The notes under the pieces were generated by a model. The model saw nothing but the letters and a program-made list of their open reading frames with translations, was not told where the DNA came from and did no database searches. 64,000 bases of DNA from Rubidibacter lacunae KORDI 51-2 (lineage in GTDB: Bacteria > Cyanobacteriota > Cyanobacteriia > Cyanobacteriales > Rubidibacteraceae): positions 124,001 through 188,000 of the forward strand of contig NZ_ASSJ01000004.1 of the NCBI RefSeq assembly GCF_000473895.1. Reading direction: 5' to 3'. The position numbers and the translations under genes were made by a program. Positions 55,238 through 64,000 of this stretch are shown here, one piece after another (position 1 is the stretch's first letter; each line of letters starts with the position of its first letter).

Positions 55238-57232
55238 TTACTCGCCCACGTTCGGCGGAACGGGTGGGAAACCTTGCTGCTGCAGGAGTTGGCGCGCATC
55301 CGGACCCGGCGTATAGCCGTAGCCGTAGCCTGCATCCAGTGAATCGTCCATCACCTGCGGCGTTACCAGCACCACCACCTCATCGCGTTGTGTATCGGTA
55401 TTGGAGCTGCGGAACAAAGCACCGATAATCGGCAGATCTCCCAGGATCGGCCATTTGCTTACAGTAGTTACCTCAGAGTCTTGAATGATACCAGTTAGAA
55501 TCAACGTTTGACCGTCGCGCATTCGGATCAAACCCGAACTGACTTCTCGGCGAGCCAGCAAGGCAATAAGGTTGTCAGTACCAAAACCGCTGTCGAATTC
55601 CTCGATGTCGGCAATCGTGCTAATGACTGGGGTCACCGACATCGAGACAAACCCGTTGTCGTCGATCCGTTCAATATTGACATTGAGGACCAAGCCGGCC
55701 TCGCCGATCAGCGGCGTCACCGTTCGCACACCGGATTCAGTGTCAACCTCTGTTGTGACGCTGGTAATAACATCCTGGACTAACCGTACCGTCGATTCCT
55801 GACCTTCCTGGACTACCAAAGTCGGATCGGTCAGAATCTTGGCATTACCTGAAGTGATTTGGGCTTGGATCAACGCCAAGAATCGATCCGGAGTCTGAAG
55901 CAGACCCGGAGGTGAATATCGAATGCGTCCGTCTGGTTCGATACCTGAAATTCCTGGTTGGAGAGGGTTAGCATTGGTGCCGAAATTAGGACGTGCAAAT
56001 ACGCCAGGGGGAAAAGCTCCGGAAGTCGTCCCTTCAGGAACCGCAAAGGTCACGTCGCCAAAGGGGGCATTCCCCTGAAAGTCGAAGAAAGGCTGGATGG
56101 ATGCTCCATCTCCCAGTCCCAGTCCGGTAATCGGCGGAAGGATCGCTCCCGGAGCGACAGCTGAAGCAGCGGACGGAGGATTTCTGCGTCCGAAGTTGAT
56201 AACTGCGTTGCCTTCATCGCTGACGACAAACGTATCGCCAGCAGCGAACGAGAAGCTGCTGCTGAAGTTTTGCATTCCAGCGAGGTTGACGTCGACGATT
56301 TTGACATTGACCGCGACCTGTCGGCGTCGAGCGTCAAGCTGTGTCAGCATACCAGTGGCAATTTCAACGATCCGAGTTTCACCAATTAAGGTGAGCGAGT
56401 TCAGACGCTCGTCCGTCGTAACCGTCAACCCCTGCAAAAGTAACGGTGCTTCCACACCAGCTTCGTCCGGTTGCCGCGCGGTGAGCGGGCGGATATCGGG
56501 GGGTTGCAGGATTGTACGCACGATTCGCTGGGTTTCGGGATCGATTACCTGCTCTTCGAGTTGCTCCAAGATTTGTACGGCTGCTCCCTGAGTTGCCAGG
56601 AATGTGGCTGCAGTTCCTGCATCCACCTGATTGAGGCGATAGCTGCGCGCGATCAGGTTGCGCGCTGCAGCGGGTAGTTCCGTACTGACAAAGATCGTGC
56701 GCCCGCGTCGATTGGCCTGCAAACCAGAGAGCTGCAGCATGGCATTAAACGCCTCTTGAACGGACTCGTCTTCGAGGTCTACAGAAATTGTCTGCGTGCC
56801 TTCGTCGCCACCTTCGCCAGAAAAGACCAAATTGAGGTTTGCCGATCGCGCAAGAAGAGAAAGCACCTCGCGAACGGGTGCTTCGCGCAAAACGAGACGC
56901 GGCACGCGCACGCTGGTGCCGAGATCGACCACGGCTGGCGACGTATCGATTGTGGATACTGCCATATCGCCAACTGGGGGAGCCACGGCTCGAGGTCGCG
57001 TCGGTCTCACGGGGGTAACGCGCACTCCAGTGGCGTTGGAAAGCGCCGGTTGCCCATCGATCGTAACGCCGGGGTTGGGAAAAAGGACTTGGGGATTTGC
57101 GGCTTGCACTAGCAGGTGTTGCTGGCGAAAGCCATTCACTTGCTGCAATGGCCGGGCACTAGCCGCCAAGGGTGGAGCTGCCAAGACGGCAGCCCCCAAT
57201 AAAGTCGCCAGTTGCTGATAAGGTCGTTTCAC
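55238..57232 (-). CDS. pilQ: Type IV pilus secretin
   Basis: PilQ forms the outer-membrane pore for type IV pili (motility, DNA uptake). A signal peptide (LATLLGAAVLAAPPLAASA) is followed by a Pro-rich segment and an STN/N0-like domain (VREVLSLLARSANLNLVFSG). N1-type repeats and the secretin domain follow (TDPTLVVQEGQESTVRLVQD, SGVRTVTPLIGEAGLVLNV, WPILGDLPIIGALFRSSNTD, DEVVVLVTPQVM). GTG 57232 is the best start: GGAGGA lies about 7 bases upstream and the signal peptide then begins KRPYQQ. It is the last gene of the operon. Confidence 0.95.
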   Translation of the reverse strand: MKRPYQQLATLLGAAVLAAPPLAASARPLQQVNGFRQQHLLVQAANPQVLFPNPGVTIDGQPALSNATGVRVTPVRPTRPRAVAPPVGDMAVSTIDTSPAVVDLGTSVRVPRLVLREAPVREVLSLLARSANLNLVFSGEGGDEGTQTISVDLEDESVQEAFNAMLQLSGLQANRRGRTIFVSTELPAAARNLIARSYRLNQVDAGTAATFLATQGAAVQILEQLEEQVIDPETQRIVRTILQPPDIRPLTARQPDEAGVEAPLLLQGLTVTTDERLNSLTLIGETRIVEIATGMLTQLDARRRQVAVNVKIVDVNLAGMQNFSSSFSFAAGDTFVVSDEGNAVINFGRRNPPSAASAVAPGAILPPITGLGLGDGASIQPFFDFQGNAPFGDVTFAVPEGTTSGAFPPGVFARPNFGTNANPLQPGISGIEPDGRIRYSPPGLLQTPDRFLALIQAQITSGNAKILTDPTLVVQEGQESTVRLVQDVITSVTTEVDTESGVRTVTPLIGEAGLVLNVNIERIDDNGFVSMSVTPVISTIADIEEFDSGFGTDNLIALLARREVSSGLIRMRDGQTLILTGIIQDSEVTTVSKWPILGDLPIIGALFRSSNTDTQRDEVVVLVTPQVMDDSLDAGYGYGYTPGPDARQLLQQQGFPPVPPNVGE

Positions 57233-57327
57233 GATTTGCTCCTCCACCAATTGAGTATTGCGCTCTCAATACAAACTGTGTCTATCACTAGCTGGGGTTG
57301 ACATGCCAAACTTTGGTGTTTTGCTGC

Positions 57328-58107
57328 CTAATTACCGACCTCTGCTGCAGCTGCCTCTGCTGCTTCGGCTGCAGCAGCTGCCTTTTCTGCTTCGGTGAGG
57401 GGCAAGACAGCCTCAAGCTGAAATGTCGTTCGCAATTGCGGCGACGCTGTTGCGACGAAACCCTGACGCGAGCGGTCAAATCTGAAGGGAGTCGGCTCGT
57501 CAACCTTAGTGTCAAGATTACGAACGATGAGTAGCGGCTGTAGGCGCTCGAGTTCAGCAAGGACGGCACGCGTCTGCTGAAAAGTCCCGGATGTCTCAAC
57601 CTGGTAGCGCTTGCGCTTAATCTTCCCGTTGATAGCCTCGCCGAACGAGTCGTCTGTCACTATGACGGCTTGGGCATCAACCTCACTGAATTCGCGCAAC
57701 TCAAACCCCCCTTTTGACGAAGTTGCATTACCGGCAACTTCAATAAGTGTTTTCTCCAAGTCGACAAGTATCGTATCCAGACTCGATTCGCTGGACAATA
57801 AAGCGAGCACTTGTTGCTGGCGGCTACGAGCAGTCTGCAATTGGTCTTGCACGGCTGCGATATCTTTTTGGACGGACGGCTGCTCGTCAATTTGCCGTTG
57901 GGCATCGTTGCGCTGCTGCACCAGTTGGTCGTAGCGCGCGCGCGCGGGCTGCACGAAGTTCAACCACGCATAAAGAGCAATCGCAAATCCGGCAACCCCG
58001 AGTAAAACCCCGCTTACCTGAGGCGTCAGAGTAAGGCCAAAAACGGTAGGGTACTCGGGAGGCAGCTCGTCATCTTGTCCGAGAGCAAAGTCGTTTGTGA
58101 ATGACAT
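57328..58107 (-). CDS. pilO: Type IV pilus assembly protein PilO
   Basis: An inner-membrane alignment-complex protein of 259 residues. It has one transmembrane helix (about 32-50, VSGVLLGVAGFAIALYAWLN), a coiled coil (RARYDQLVQQRNDAQRQIDE) and a ferredoxin-like periplasmic domain (QTRAVLAELERLQPLLIVRN LDTK). An Ala/Glu-rich tail follows. The order pilM-N-O-Q without pilP is usual in cyanobacteria. It lies 95 bases before pilQ. Confidence 0.9.
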   Translation of the reverse strand: MSFTNDFALGQDDELPPEYPTVFGLTLTPQVSGVLLGVAGFAIALYAWLNFVQPARARYDQLVQQRNDAQRQIDEQPSVQKDIAAVQDQLQTARSRQQQVLALLSSESSLDTILVDLEKTLIEVAGNATSSKGGFELREFSEVDAQAVIVTDDSFGEAINGKIKRKRYQVETSGTFQQTRAVLAELERLQPLLIVRNLDTKVDEPTPFRFDRSRQGFVATASPQLRTTFQLEAVLPLTEAEKAAAAAEAAEAAAAEVGN

Positions 58108-58185
58108 GATGGGTGTCTGGAGAATGGCAGCGATGTAGTGCGAGAGTGTAGGTTAGGGCGTGCTGCAAGGTGCAACCACAAGCGC

Positions 58186-58932
58186 TCAAATCAGATCTCG
58201 CTCCTCAAGCGTGCGAATACGCGTCACGAGACCGTTTGCCCCTTTATCCACGAGCTGCGGTAAGAGTTCGGATGCTGGCTTGTCATTCAGCTGCGTGACA
58301 ATGTTGTACTTAACAATCAGTTTCGGAACGACTCCTTCGGGAGCGCCAACAGCTTCTGAGGGGTAAACAGTTTGAAGCGCGCTTTCAAGGTTAGTTGAGT
58401 TAGGAGCCAAGAAGTCGGAACGTTTCAAAGTCAGTACGAAGTGGTTGACTGCTTGAAAATCGTTGGCTAGCCCGCTGAGCTTAATGATGCCATCGTTGGC
58501 CTGGAGGATACTTTCAACTTGAACGTTGTCGGGAATGCGGTCGTGCAGATCCTGCAAAAGCGCTGCCGAGGGCTTGATGTCGTTAAAGATATTTGCCAGT
58601 GCCTCGGCTTCTGCCTGGGTGGTAGCCAGTTGAGCGCGAGCGGCTTCGAGCTTCTCTTGACTGGCTGTCAGAGTGTCGAGCTCTCCTTGCAGCTCAGCGT
58701 TTTCTCGCTCAACACTGGCGATCTGCTGCTGCGTGAGGTACCAGTAGGCAAACATGCCCAACGGCAGCACGAGAGCAACGACTCCACCGATCGCCAGCGG
58801 TAGCACACCGCCCTCGACATTATTACCGCTGCCAATAGCTGAAGCAGTTACACCGCTGGCAGCAACTGCGTCTTTCTGAGGCTGCCCCTCAGATCGGCGT
58901 TCCTTGAGGAAGTTGACGTCGAGACTATACAT
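58186..58932 (-). CDS. pilN: Type IV pilus assembly protein PilN
   Basis: A 248-residue bitopic inner-membrane protein. It has the short cytoplasmic motif YSLDVNFLKERR that docks to PilM, one transmembrane helix (about 47-68, GGVVALVLPLGMFAYWYL), a coiled coil (SVERENAELQGELDTLTASQ) and a periplasmic PilN domain (FNDIKPSAALLQDLHDRIPD NVQVESI, VNHFVLTLKRSDF). It starts 6 bases after the pilM stop. A Gly/Asn/Ala linker before the membrane helix is longer than in proteobacterial PilN. Confidence 0.92.
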   Translation of the reverse strand: MYSLDVNFLKERRSEGQPQKDAVAASGVTASAIGSGNNVEGGVLPLAIGGVVALVLPLGMFAYWYLTQQQIASVERENAELQGELDTLTASQEKLEAARAQLATTQAEAEALANIFNDIKPSAALLQDLHDRIPDNVQVESILQANDGIIKLSGLANDFQAVNHFVLTLKRSDFLAPNSTNLESALQTVYPSEAVGAPEGVVPKLIVKYNIVTQLNDKPASELLPQLVDKGANGLVTRIRTLEERDLI

Positions 58933-58938
58933 AACGAT

Positions 58939-60045
58939 CTATACCTCCCGCAGTCCTAATCCTAAAACCGTTCCCAGTCCCGGACGCTGAATTGCCGGGA
59001 TATCGAGATTTGTCTGAAGTGACAGCGTCGCGATCGGATCGATCTGCGTTGTCGGCACCCCGAGGCGGTGCGAGAAAAACTCATCGAGTTGACCGATACC
59101 GCCTCCCGGTCCGGCCAGCAGGATATGCGCGACTTCAACCCCCTCGCTCTGACTCAAATAGAAATCGATCGAGCGTCGAATTTCGTCCGCCAGCTCGCCC
59201 AATCCCCGCTGCAGGGCATTCATGCCCGGATTGAGTGGAGCCGTGTCACCGCGCTGGGCTTCGGCTGTCGGCACGGGAATCGTCATCTCCTGCAAGTGTT
59301 CCGTGTTGCGTGTCGGCGGCAAATTCATTGCCCGTGACAGCGCGCTCTGCAGCTGATAAGTGCCGATTGGTACCGTGCGGTTGAACTGCGGAATGCCATC
59401 AACAATGATGGCGAGTTCGGTGCTGTCGAATTCGATATCGACAAGGACGGCGGCATCGCTTGACCCGAACTGCCGTAACTGCTCGCGGATCGTGCGAATG
59501 AGTGCGAAACTATTGATTTCCAGTACTCCAACCTCTAAGTTGGCTCGCCGAAAAATGTCTAGGTAGGTGTCGGTAACCTCACGCCGCGTGGCTACCAGCA
59601 ACACCTGCACTTTCTCGATACCATCTTCGTCTTCAAAATAACCGAGTTTTTGATAGTCGAGATCGACTTCTTCTCGCGGGTAGGGCAGATAGAGCGCAGC
59701 TTCCTGATTGAGGACGATATCCCGCAACTCTGCGTCATCGAGTTCGGCCGGAATCGGAATTAGCCGCACAATGGAATCGCGCATCGGTACGGAAGCAGTG
59801 ACGCGCTTGGCTTTGATGCTCTCCGTTTCGAGAATGCTTTGAATGAGTTCGGCAACAGCACCCGGATCGACAATCCTCCCCTCTTCGCAGACCCCCTCAG
59901 GCACCTCGCGAGTCACCAGAGACTTGAGTTGATATCCTTTTTCTGACGTTCGCACCTGAGCGACACTAATTCGCTCAGGTGCGACTTCGATCCCGACTCC
60001 TTTGTTATCGCGGCCGAAGAGTGAACCCTTGAAACGCTGCAGCAT
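58939..60045 (-). CDS. pilM: Type IV pilus assembly ATPase-like protein PilM
   Basis: An actin-like cytoplasmic protein that binds PilN and links to the pilus motors. Its 368 residues show the phosphate-1-like start GVGIEVAPERISVAQV, VTASVPMRDSIVRLIPIPAE, EEVDLDYQKLG, the second phosphate region AAVLVDIEFDSTELAIIVDG, and ILLAGPGGGIGQLDEFFSHR LG near the end. The C-terminus reads GLGTVLGLGLREV. The start is ATG 60045. It is the first gene of the operon; upstream lies an array of long tandem repeats. Confidence 0.94.
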   Translation of the reverse strand: MLQRFKGSLFGRDNKGVGIEVAPERISVAQVRTSEKGYQLKSLVTREVPEGVCEEGRIVDPGAVAELIQSILETESIKAKRVTASVPMRDSIVRLIPIPAELDDAELRDIVLNQEAALYLPYPREEVDLDYQKLGYFEDEDGIEKVQVLLVATRREVTDTYLDIFRRANLEVGVLEINSFALIRTIREQLRQFGSSDAAVLVDIEFDSTELAIIVDGIPQFNRTVPIGTYQLQSALSRAMNLPPTRNTEHLQEMTIPVPTAEAQRGDTAPLNPGMNALQRGLGELADEIRRSIDFYLSQSEGVEVAHILLAGPGGGIGQLDEFFSHRLGVPTTQIDPIATLSLQTNLDIPAIQRPGLGTVLGLGLREV

Positions 60046-60067
60046 AGCACAACCTGCACACTGAGAA

Positions 60068-60880
60068 ATAAGGACCTTAATACAATTTTGAGGGAGAGAT
60101 GAGCCAGAAATGAATTCCCACAGATGTTACTCGATCTTGCGCGAATAGGGAATCCCTAAAACTCGAAATTCCGAAGAAATACTGATGAAGTAAGCTCCCA
60201 ACGATCGCCAGCCTAATCCGTTCGTTAAGTCAACGATCGCGCTACCAACAAAACAGTGTCGTCACCCACTGCGATCGCTTGTCCGCGATCGCAATCGAGG
60301 AAATCCTCGCGCGCCGAAGCACAACCTGCGAACTTCAGAAAGGAGAACTCTAATTGGGAAGGGCGAAGGACAAACTCTTCACCAGCCCGATGTAAATCCC
60401 CTCTAATGCTACTAGATTTAGTGCGAATGGAGCATGCCTCAAATTCGAAGTTCCGAAGAAATACTGAAGAAGTAAACCTCCAAGGATTGCCGCTCCAATC
60501 AGTTCGATGTCTCGAACAATCGCGCCATCAACAAGACAGTGTCGTCACCCACCCGATAGCTTGTCCGAGATCTCAATCGGCAAACTCGTCGCTCGCGTCC
60601 TCAAGCACAACCTTCAAACTTAGAATTGAGGACTTTAATAGCAAGCGCGAAAGAGAGATGCTCCACCAGCCCAGGGTAAATTCCCTTCTAATAATACTCT
60701 ATCTGTCGCGAATCTGGTACGCCTCAAACTCAAAGTTCCGAAGAAATACTGACAAAGTAAACTACCAACGATCGTAGCTCTAATCTATTCGATGACTCGA
60801 ACGATCTCGGTATTAATTAAACAGTGTCGTCACCCACTGCGAGCACTTGTTTGCGATCGCAATCGACAAGCCCATTGCAC
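60068..60880. repeat. Imperfect tandem repeats, period about 284 bp
   Basis: Nearly three units stand in line directly upstream of pilM. The anchor TTCCGAAGAAATACTGA occurs at 60169, 60451 and 60736 (spacing 282 and 285), and ACAGTGTCGTCACCCA at 60253, 60536 and 60821 (spacing 283 and 285). Other blocks are partly kept (CACCAGCCC, GCACAACCT, TGTCC/TTTGCGATCGCAATCG). Plus-strand reading shows an open frame over units two and three (60256-60777), but the first spacing is not a multiple of three. Function unknown: duplicated promoter region, small RNA genes or a protein fossil. Confidence 0.85.
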
Positions 60881-60996
60881 GCTCGCCACTTTGGTTGCCC
60901 AAAGCAAAATCGCCAGCAGATAAAAGAGGTTTCCCTTCGCTGGCGACGAGCCAATTTTTGCTGGGTTCCCGACAGTTGATGCACTATCGAGTGCGG

Positions 60997-61122
60997 TCAA
61001 CTGAAGCGACGGACGTTTTCCGTAACCTTCGAGGCGGGCTTGCGCCCACGTCGGGCCAACACGAGCAAAACGTAAACGGTAATTAGGTAGACAACCGCTA
61101 GCAGGGGGATGATCGTAGACAT
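60997..61122 (-). CDS. 41-residue single-helix membrane protein
   Basis: STIIPLLAVVYLITVYVLLV is one transmembrane helix right after the start, followed by a strongly basic tail (LARRGRKPASKVTENVRRF). ATG 61122 has GGAG about 8 bases upstream. The size and shape are those of small thylakoid subunits (photosystem or NDH accessory type), but I cannot match it to a named one. It stands alone, between the repeat array and the sds upstream region. Confidence 0.6.
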   Translation of the reverse strand: MSTIIPLLAVVYLITVYVLLVLARRGRKPASKVTENVRRFS

Positions 61123-61718
61123 CACGGCAACTCCGAAGCTTGTGTGGGTGGTGTGTCGGGAGGTCGGCGGCGATCGCGGTTTTTTCATCCCTGCAAGACC
61201 GCACCGCGGGCGCAGAACCGCTGGTCCTTCTCACCCGCCAATTAGAGCTACGAATGCTACTGTTACGACTCGTTCCACGTCGGCTCGAAAGCTTTGCTTG
61301 ACTCAACAGCTCCAGCATGAATAGCGCGCAGCGCTCGATGCTATTAGAGTTGTGGTTCGTCCAGCTCGACCTCTGATATCTCTACCTAGAACGACCGGGC
61401 AGCACTCGCTCCCCCTTACCTTAATACTTGCAGGTTCGACAAACTCTCGCGCCCACCACCGGAGCGATCGAACGGGGGGTTTAGCTATCTAAAACCCTTG
61501 TTTCGATCCTAACATGCTCTTCCCTGGCACCCAACCTCTATTGAGCGATACCGGGTCGAGACACTTTAACCGCTGCCACTCAACGCAGTCGAGAGCGTTC
61601 CCTGCATCGGAACAACGGTAATAGGAGATAGGAAGCTTCCCTCACCGGTAGCCATCGCCTAGAATTGTTAAAGGATATGTAAAATTTCGTAACCAATCGC
61701 GCCTAACCCGGCTAGCTC
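61123..61718. other. Gap upstream of sds
   Basis: About 600 bases with no convincing gene. It should contain divergent promoters for the 41-residue protein and sds. I looked for tRNA-like T-arms (GGTTCGAC near 61432, GTTTCGAT near 61500) and could not build a cloverleaf. AT-rich sequence near 61665-61695 may be the sds promoter. Confidence 0.4.
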
Positions 61719-62690
61719 ATGACTTCAGTGACCTCTCTCTTCGCGCCTGTCGATGCCGACCTGCAAGTGATGACCGAAAACCTGAAGCAGCTAGTCGGGG
61801 CCCAGCACCCGCTGTTAGGGGCGGCCGCCGAGCACTTATTTGGGGCCGGGGGTAAGCGCCTGCGTCCAGCACTTGTGCTTTTAGCTGCGCGAGCCACAAT
61901 GCCCGGTTGCGACATTACGCAGCGGCATCGACGGCTGGCCGAGATCGCTGAGATGATCCACACAGCGAGCTTGGTGCACGACGATGTAGTCGACGAAGCA
62001 GAAGTCCGCCGCAAAGTCCCAACTGTCAACGCGCTGTTTGACAATCGCGTGGCGGTACTTGCCGGCGATTTCCTCTTTGCTCAGTCGTCGTGGTATCTAG
62101 CCAATCTGGACAACTTAACGGTGGTCAAGTTGCTATCCGAGGTGATTCGCGATTTTGCAGAGGGCGAAATCCGTCAGGGGTTGAGTCAATTCGACACGAC
62201 GCTTACGGTGGAACGATATCTGGAGAAGAGTTATTACAAAACAGCATCGCTGATTGCCAACAGCGTTAAAGCGGCTGGTGTTCTCAGTAGCGTGTCCGCA
62301 AAAGTTGCTGAAGAGCTCTACTGTTACGGGCGCAACTTTGGTCTGGCTTTTCAAATCGTCGATGATATTCTCGATTTCACGGCAACCGCAGAAGTGCTGG
62401 GCAAACCAGTAGGTTCTGATTTGGCGAGCGGGCACTTAACAGCACCGGTCTTGTTCGCACTGGAAGAAAACCCACAACTGAATGCGGTCATTGAACGCCG
62501 TTTCAGTGAGTCTGGCGATCTCGAGCGGGCGCTGGCGTGGGTCGAGCGGAGCAAGGGAGTCGAGAGAGCGCGCGCGCTAGCCTCCCAGTTCGCGCGGACG
62601 GCGGTACTCCACCTCGATGCCCTGCCACCCTCGGCATCGCGACAGGCGCTCGTCGAGCTCGCCGACTATGTGCTCGAGCGTTTGTACTAA
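61719..62690 (+). CDS. sds: Long-chain polyprenyl (solanesyl-type) diphosphate synthase
   Basis: A trans-prenyltransferase that elongates isoprenoid diphosphates, probably to the C45 chain of plastoquinone. Both Asp-rich motifs are present: LVHDDVVDEAEVRR (first) and IVDDILDFTA (second), plus GGKRLRPALVLL near the start and KPVGSDLASGHLTAPVLFAL after the second motif. The residues before the first motif (EMIHTASL) are small, as in long-chain enzymes. Its 323 residues are typical. The start is ATG 61719. It is convergent with ispH, 113 bases apart. Confidence 0.92.
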   Translation: MTSVTSLFAPVDADLQVMTENLKQLVGAQHPLLGAAAEHLFGAGGKRLRPALVLLAARATMPGCDITQRHRRLAEIAEMIHTASLVHDDVVDEAEVRRKVPTVNALFDNRVAVLAGDFLFAQSSWYLANLDNLTVVKLLSEVIRDFAEGEIRQGLSQFDTTLTVERYLEKSYYKTASLIANSVKAAGVLSSVSAKVAEELYCYGRNFGLAFQIVDDILDFTATAEVLGKPVGSDLASGHLTAPVLFALEENPQLNAVIERRFSESGDLERALAWVERSKGVERARALASQFARTAVLHLDALPPSASRQALVELADYVLERLY

Positions 62691-62803
62691 TCAAGGTTGT
62701 ATTTGAACGGCGCTTCCGTTGGTGGGCGACACCGGCATTGCCAGGCAAGCAAACTGCCAGTCTGAGAACCTTGCCGATTGCAATGCTCCAACTCGCGACC
62801 GCC

Positions 62804-64000
62804 TCAGCCGGCAGCTGGGACAGACGGAGCCTTTATATCAAGCAATTTGCGGATCGAGATTTCAACCGCGCGGTCGGGGGTGGAAGCTCCAGAGGTCACA
62901 CCGACTACGAGCGTGCCATCGGGCAACCAGTTATCGGTGACGATGAGGTCGCGGCCTAGGGGCTTGTGTTCGATGCGGTTACCGGGACCGATGCGCTCGG
63001 GTGCGTCGATGTGATAAGAGGGAATGCCGCGTTCGATCGCGATTTCTTGCAAGTGGGTGGTGTTGGATGAGTTAAAGCCGCCGATGACAAGCATCAAGTC
63101 GAGATCGGCTTCGACGAGATCGAGCATGGCATCTTGGCGCTCTTGAGTGGCGTCGCAGATGGTATTGAAGCTCATAAAGCGATCGTCGAGTTCCTGAGGT
63201 CCGTATTTGCTTAGCATCGTGCGCTCGAAGAGCTTGCCGATCTGAGCGGTTTCGCTCTTAAGCATCGTGGTTTGATTGGCGATGCCGACGCGTTCGAGGT
63301 CGCGGTCGGGATCGAAGCCGGACGAACTGGCGACGGCGAATTTGGCCAGGAAATCATCTCGATTGCCGCCCTGCAGAATATAGTCGGTTACGTAGCGAGC
63401 CTCGTCGAGATTTAGAACGACAAGATATTTATCGGCGAAGGAACTCGTGGCAACGGTTTCTTCATGGGCGTATTTACCGTGAACGATCGAGGTAAAGCGG
63501 CGTTTCTTGTGTTTCTCGACTGAATTCCAAACCTTGGACACCCACGGACATGTGGTATCGACGATCGTACAACCTTTGTCTTTAAGGAGTTGCATCTCCG
63601 GTACACTCGCGCCGAAGGCAGGTAGGATCGCTACGTCGCCAGAGTCTACGACGGAGAAGTCCTTGCGATCGTTGATAACGGGAATGAAGCCGACTTCCAT
63701 GTCGCGCAGCCGCTGGTTGACGCCGGGGTTGTGGATAATTTCGTTGGTAATCCAGATGCGTTCGTTGGGAAAGTGCTGTCGAGTTTCGTAGGCGATCGCG
63801 ACAGCGCGCTCAACGCCCCAGCAAAAACCAAAGGCTTCAGCCAGGCGGATGGTGAGTTCGCCAACTTGAAGGCGGTAACCGCTCTCGCGAATTTGAGCAA
63901 TGAGATTGCTCTCGTACTCGGCGCTCATGGTGCGGGAGGTTTCGGCCTCGTGCCCGAATCCTTTGCGGTGGTAGTTCGGAGAGTGGTGGAGCGATCGCTT
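62804..64000 (-). CDS. ispH: HMBPP reductase (cut by the window edge)
   Basis: IspH is the last enzyme of the MEP pathway, making IPP and DMAPP with a 4Fe-4S cluster. Motifs: [12 protein letters not shown] (cluster Cys), [12 protein letters not shown] (catalytic Thr/Glu), [11 protein letters not shown] (second Cys), [12 protein letters not shown] (third Cys) and [13 protein letters not shown]. An ATG at 63928 would start it, but the frame continues upstream as [20 protein letters not shown], matching the N-terminus of the long cyanobacterial form. The true start therefore lies just beyond base 64000, probably by about five codons. It supplies the precursors that sds uses. Confidence 0.95.
   Translation of the reverse strand, partial: KRSLHHSPNYHRKGFGHEAETSRTMSAEYESNLIAQIRESGYRLQVGELTIRLAEAFGFCWGVERAVAIAYETRQHFPNERIWITNEIIHNPGVNQRLRDMEVGFIPVINDRKDFSVVDSGDVAILPAFGASVPEMQLLKDKGCTIVDTTCPWVSKVWNSVEKHKKRRFTSIVHGKYAHEETVATSSFADKYLVVLNLDEARYVTDYILQGGNRDDFLAKFAVASSSGFDPDRDLERVGIANQTTMLKSETAQIGKLFERTMLSKYGPQELDDRFMSFNTICDATQERQDAMLDLVEADLDLMLVIGGFNSSNTTHLQEIAIERGIPSYHIDAPERIGPGNRIEHKPLGRDLIVTDNWLPDGTLVVGVTSGASTPDRAVEISIRKLLDIKAPSVPAAG

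Noticed and set aside
60068-60880. CRISPR array as an explanation of the repeats upstream of pilM
   Set aside because: Units are about 284 bp and imperfect, with no short exact repeats or unique spacers and no cas genes.
61430-61510. tRNA-like T-arm strings (GGTTCGAC, GTTTCGAT) upstream of sds
   Set aside because: No acceptor stem or anticodon arm could be paired with them.

Overview
The window is chromosomal DNA of a cyanobacterium. The evidence is psaE (photosystem I), gun4 (chlorophyll synthesis), crtD (myxoxanthophyll-type carotenoids), ictB, the long cyanobacterial form of IspH, several families largely confined to cyanobacteria (DUF1995, DUF4336, DUF6391) and very frequent HIP1 palindromes (GCGATCGC) across both strands. 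Base composition looks GC-rich for the phylum. I cannot name the species from sequence alone.

Layout. 0-8 kb: an SLH lipoprotein, a HAD phosphatase and the methionine/SAM cycle genes metK and metH, arranged convergently. 8-16 kb: ictB, gun4, an aldo/keto reductase, an alpha/beta hydrolase, clpS and small envelope proteins. 16-19 kb is a decay zone: a DUF58 gene, a SucD-like gene that has lost its start and its catalytic motifs, an internally deleted IS1-like element, and a 2'-5' RNA ligase gene broken into three frames. 19-28 kb: a STAND-type HTH/NB-ARC/TPR protein, an M23 peptidase, crtD, rsmB, an unrecognised 396-residue protein, an OmpR-type response regulator and an odd 414-residue protein with a possible PD-(D/E)XK nuclease core followed by hydrophobic segments.

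30-42 kb is the most striking region. The junction between psaE and a DUF6391 gene occurs twice in the same orientation. The left copy has an intact psaE and an internally deleted DUF6391. The right copy has only the first 11 codons of psaE and an intact DUF6391. Between them lie about 10 kb with a siderophore-type iron uptake set: an AraC/PchR-like regulator, a TonB-dependent receptor with an AMIN domain, an RhtX/FptX-like MFS transporter, a DUF2470 protein and a TonB protein. Three decayed transposase genes lie in the same interval. This reads as an acquired island flanked by a direct duplication of its target.

42-64 kb: a 1553-residue RTX-tailed extracellular nuclease, a cysteine desulfurase, DUF1995, a LivF-type ATPase, a two-cluster ferredoxin, DUF4336, a flavoprotein lacking its redox disulfide, a CobD-like aminotransferase, HU, and the type IV pilus genes pilM-pilN-pilO-pilQ ending in a clear terminator. 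Upstream of pilM is an array of about 284-bp imperfect tandem repeats. The window closes with the isoprenoid genes sds and ispH, convergent to each other; ispH runs off the right edge. No rRNA, tRNA or CRISPR array was found.
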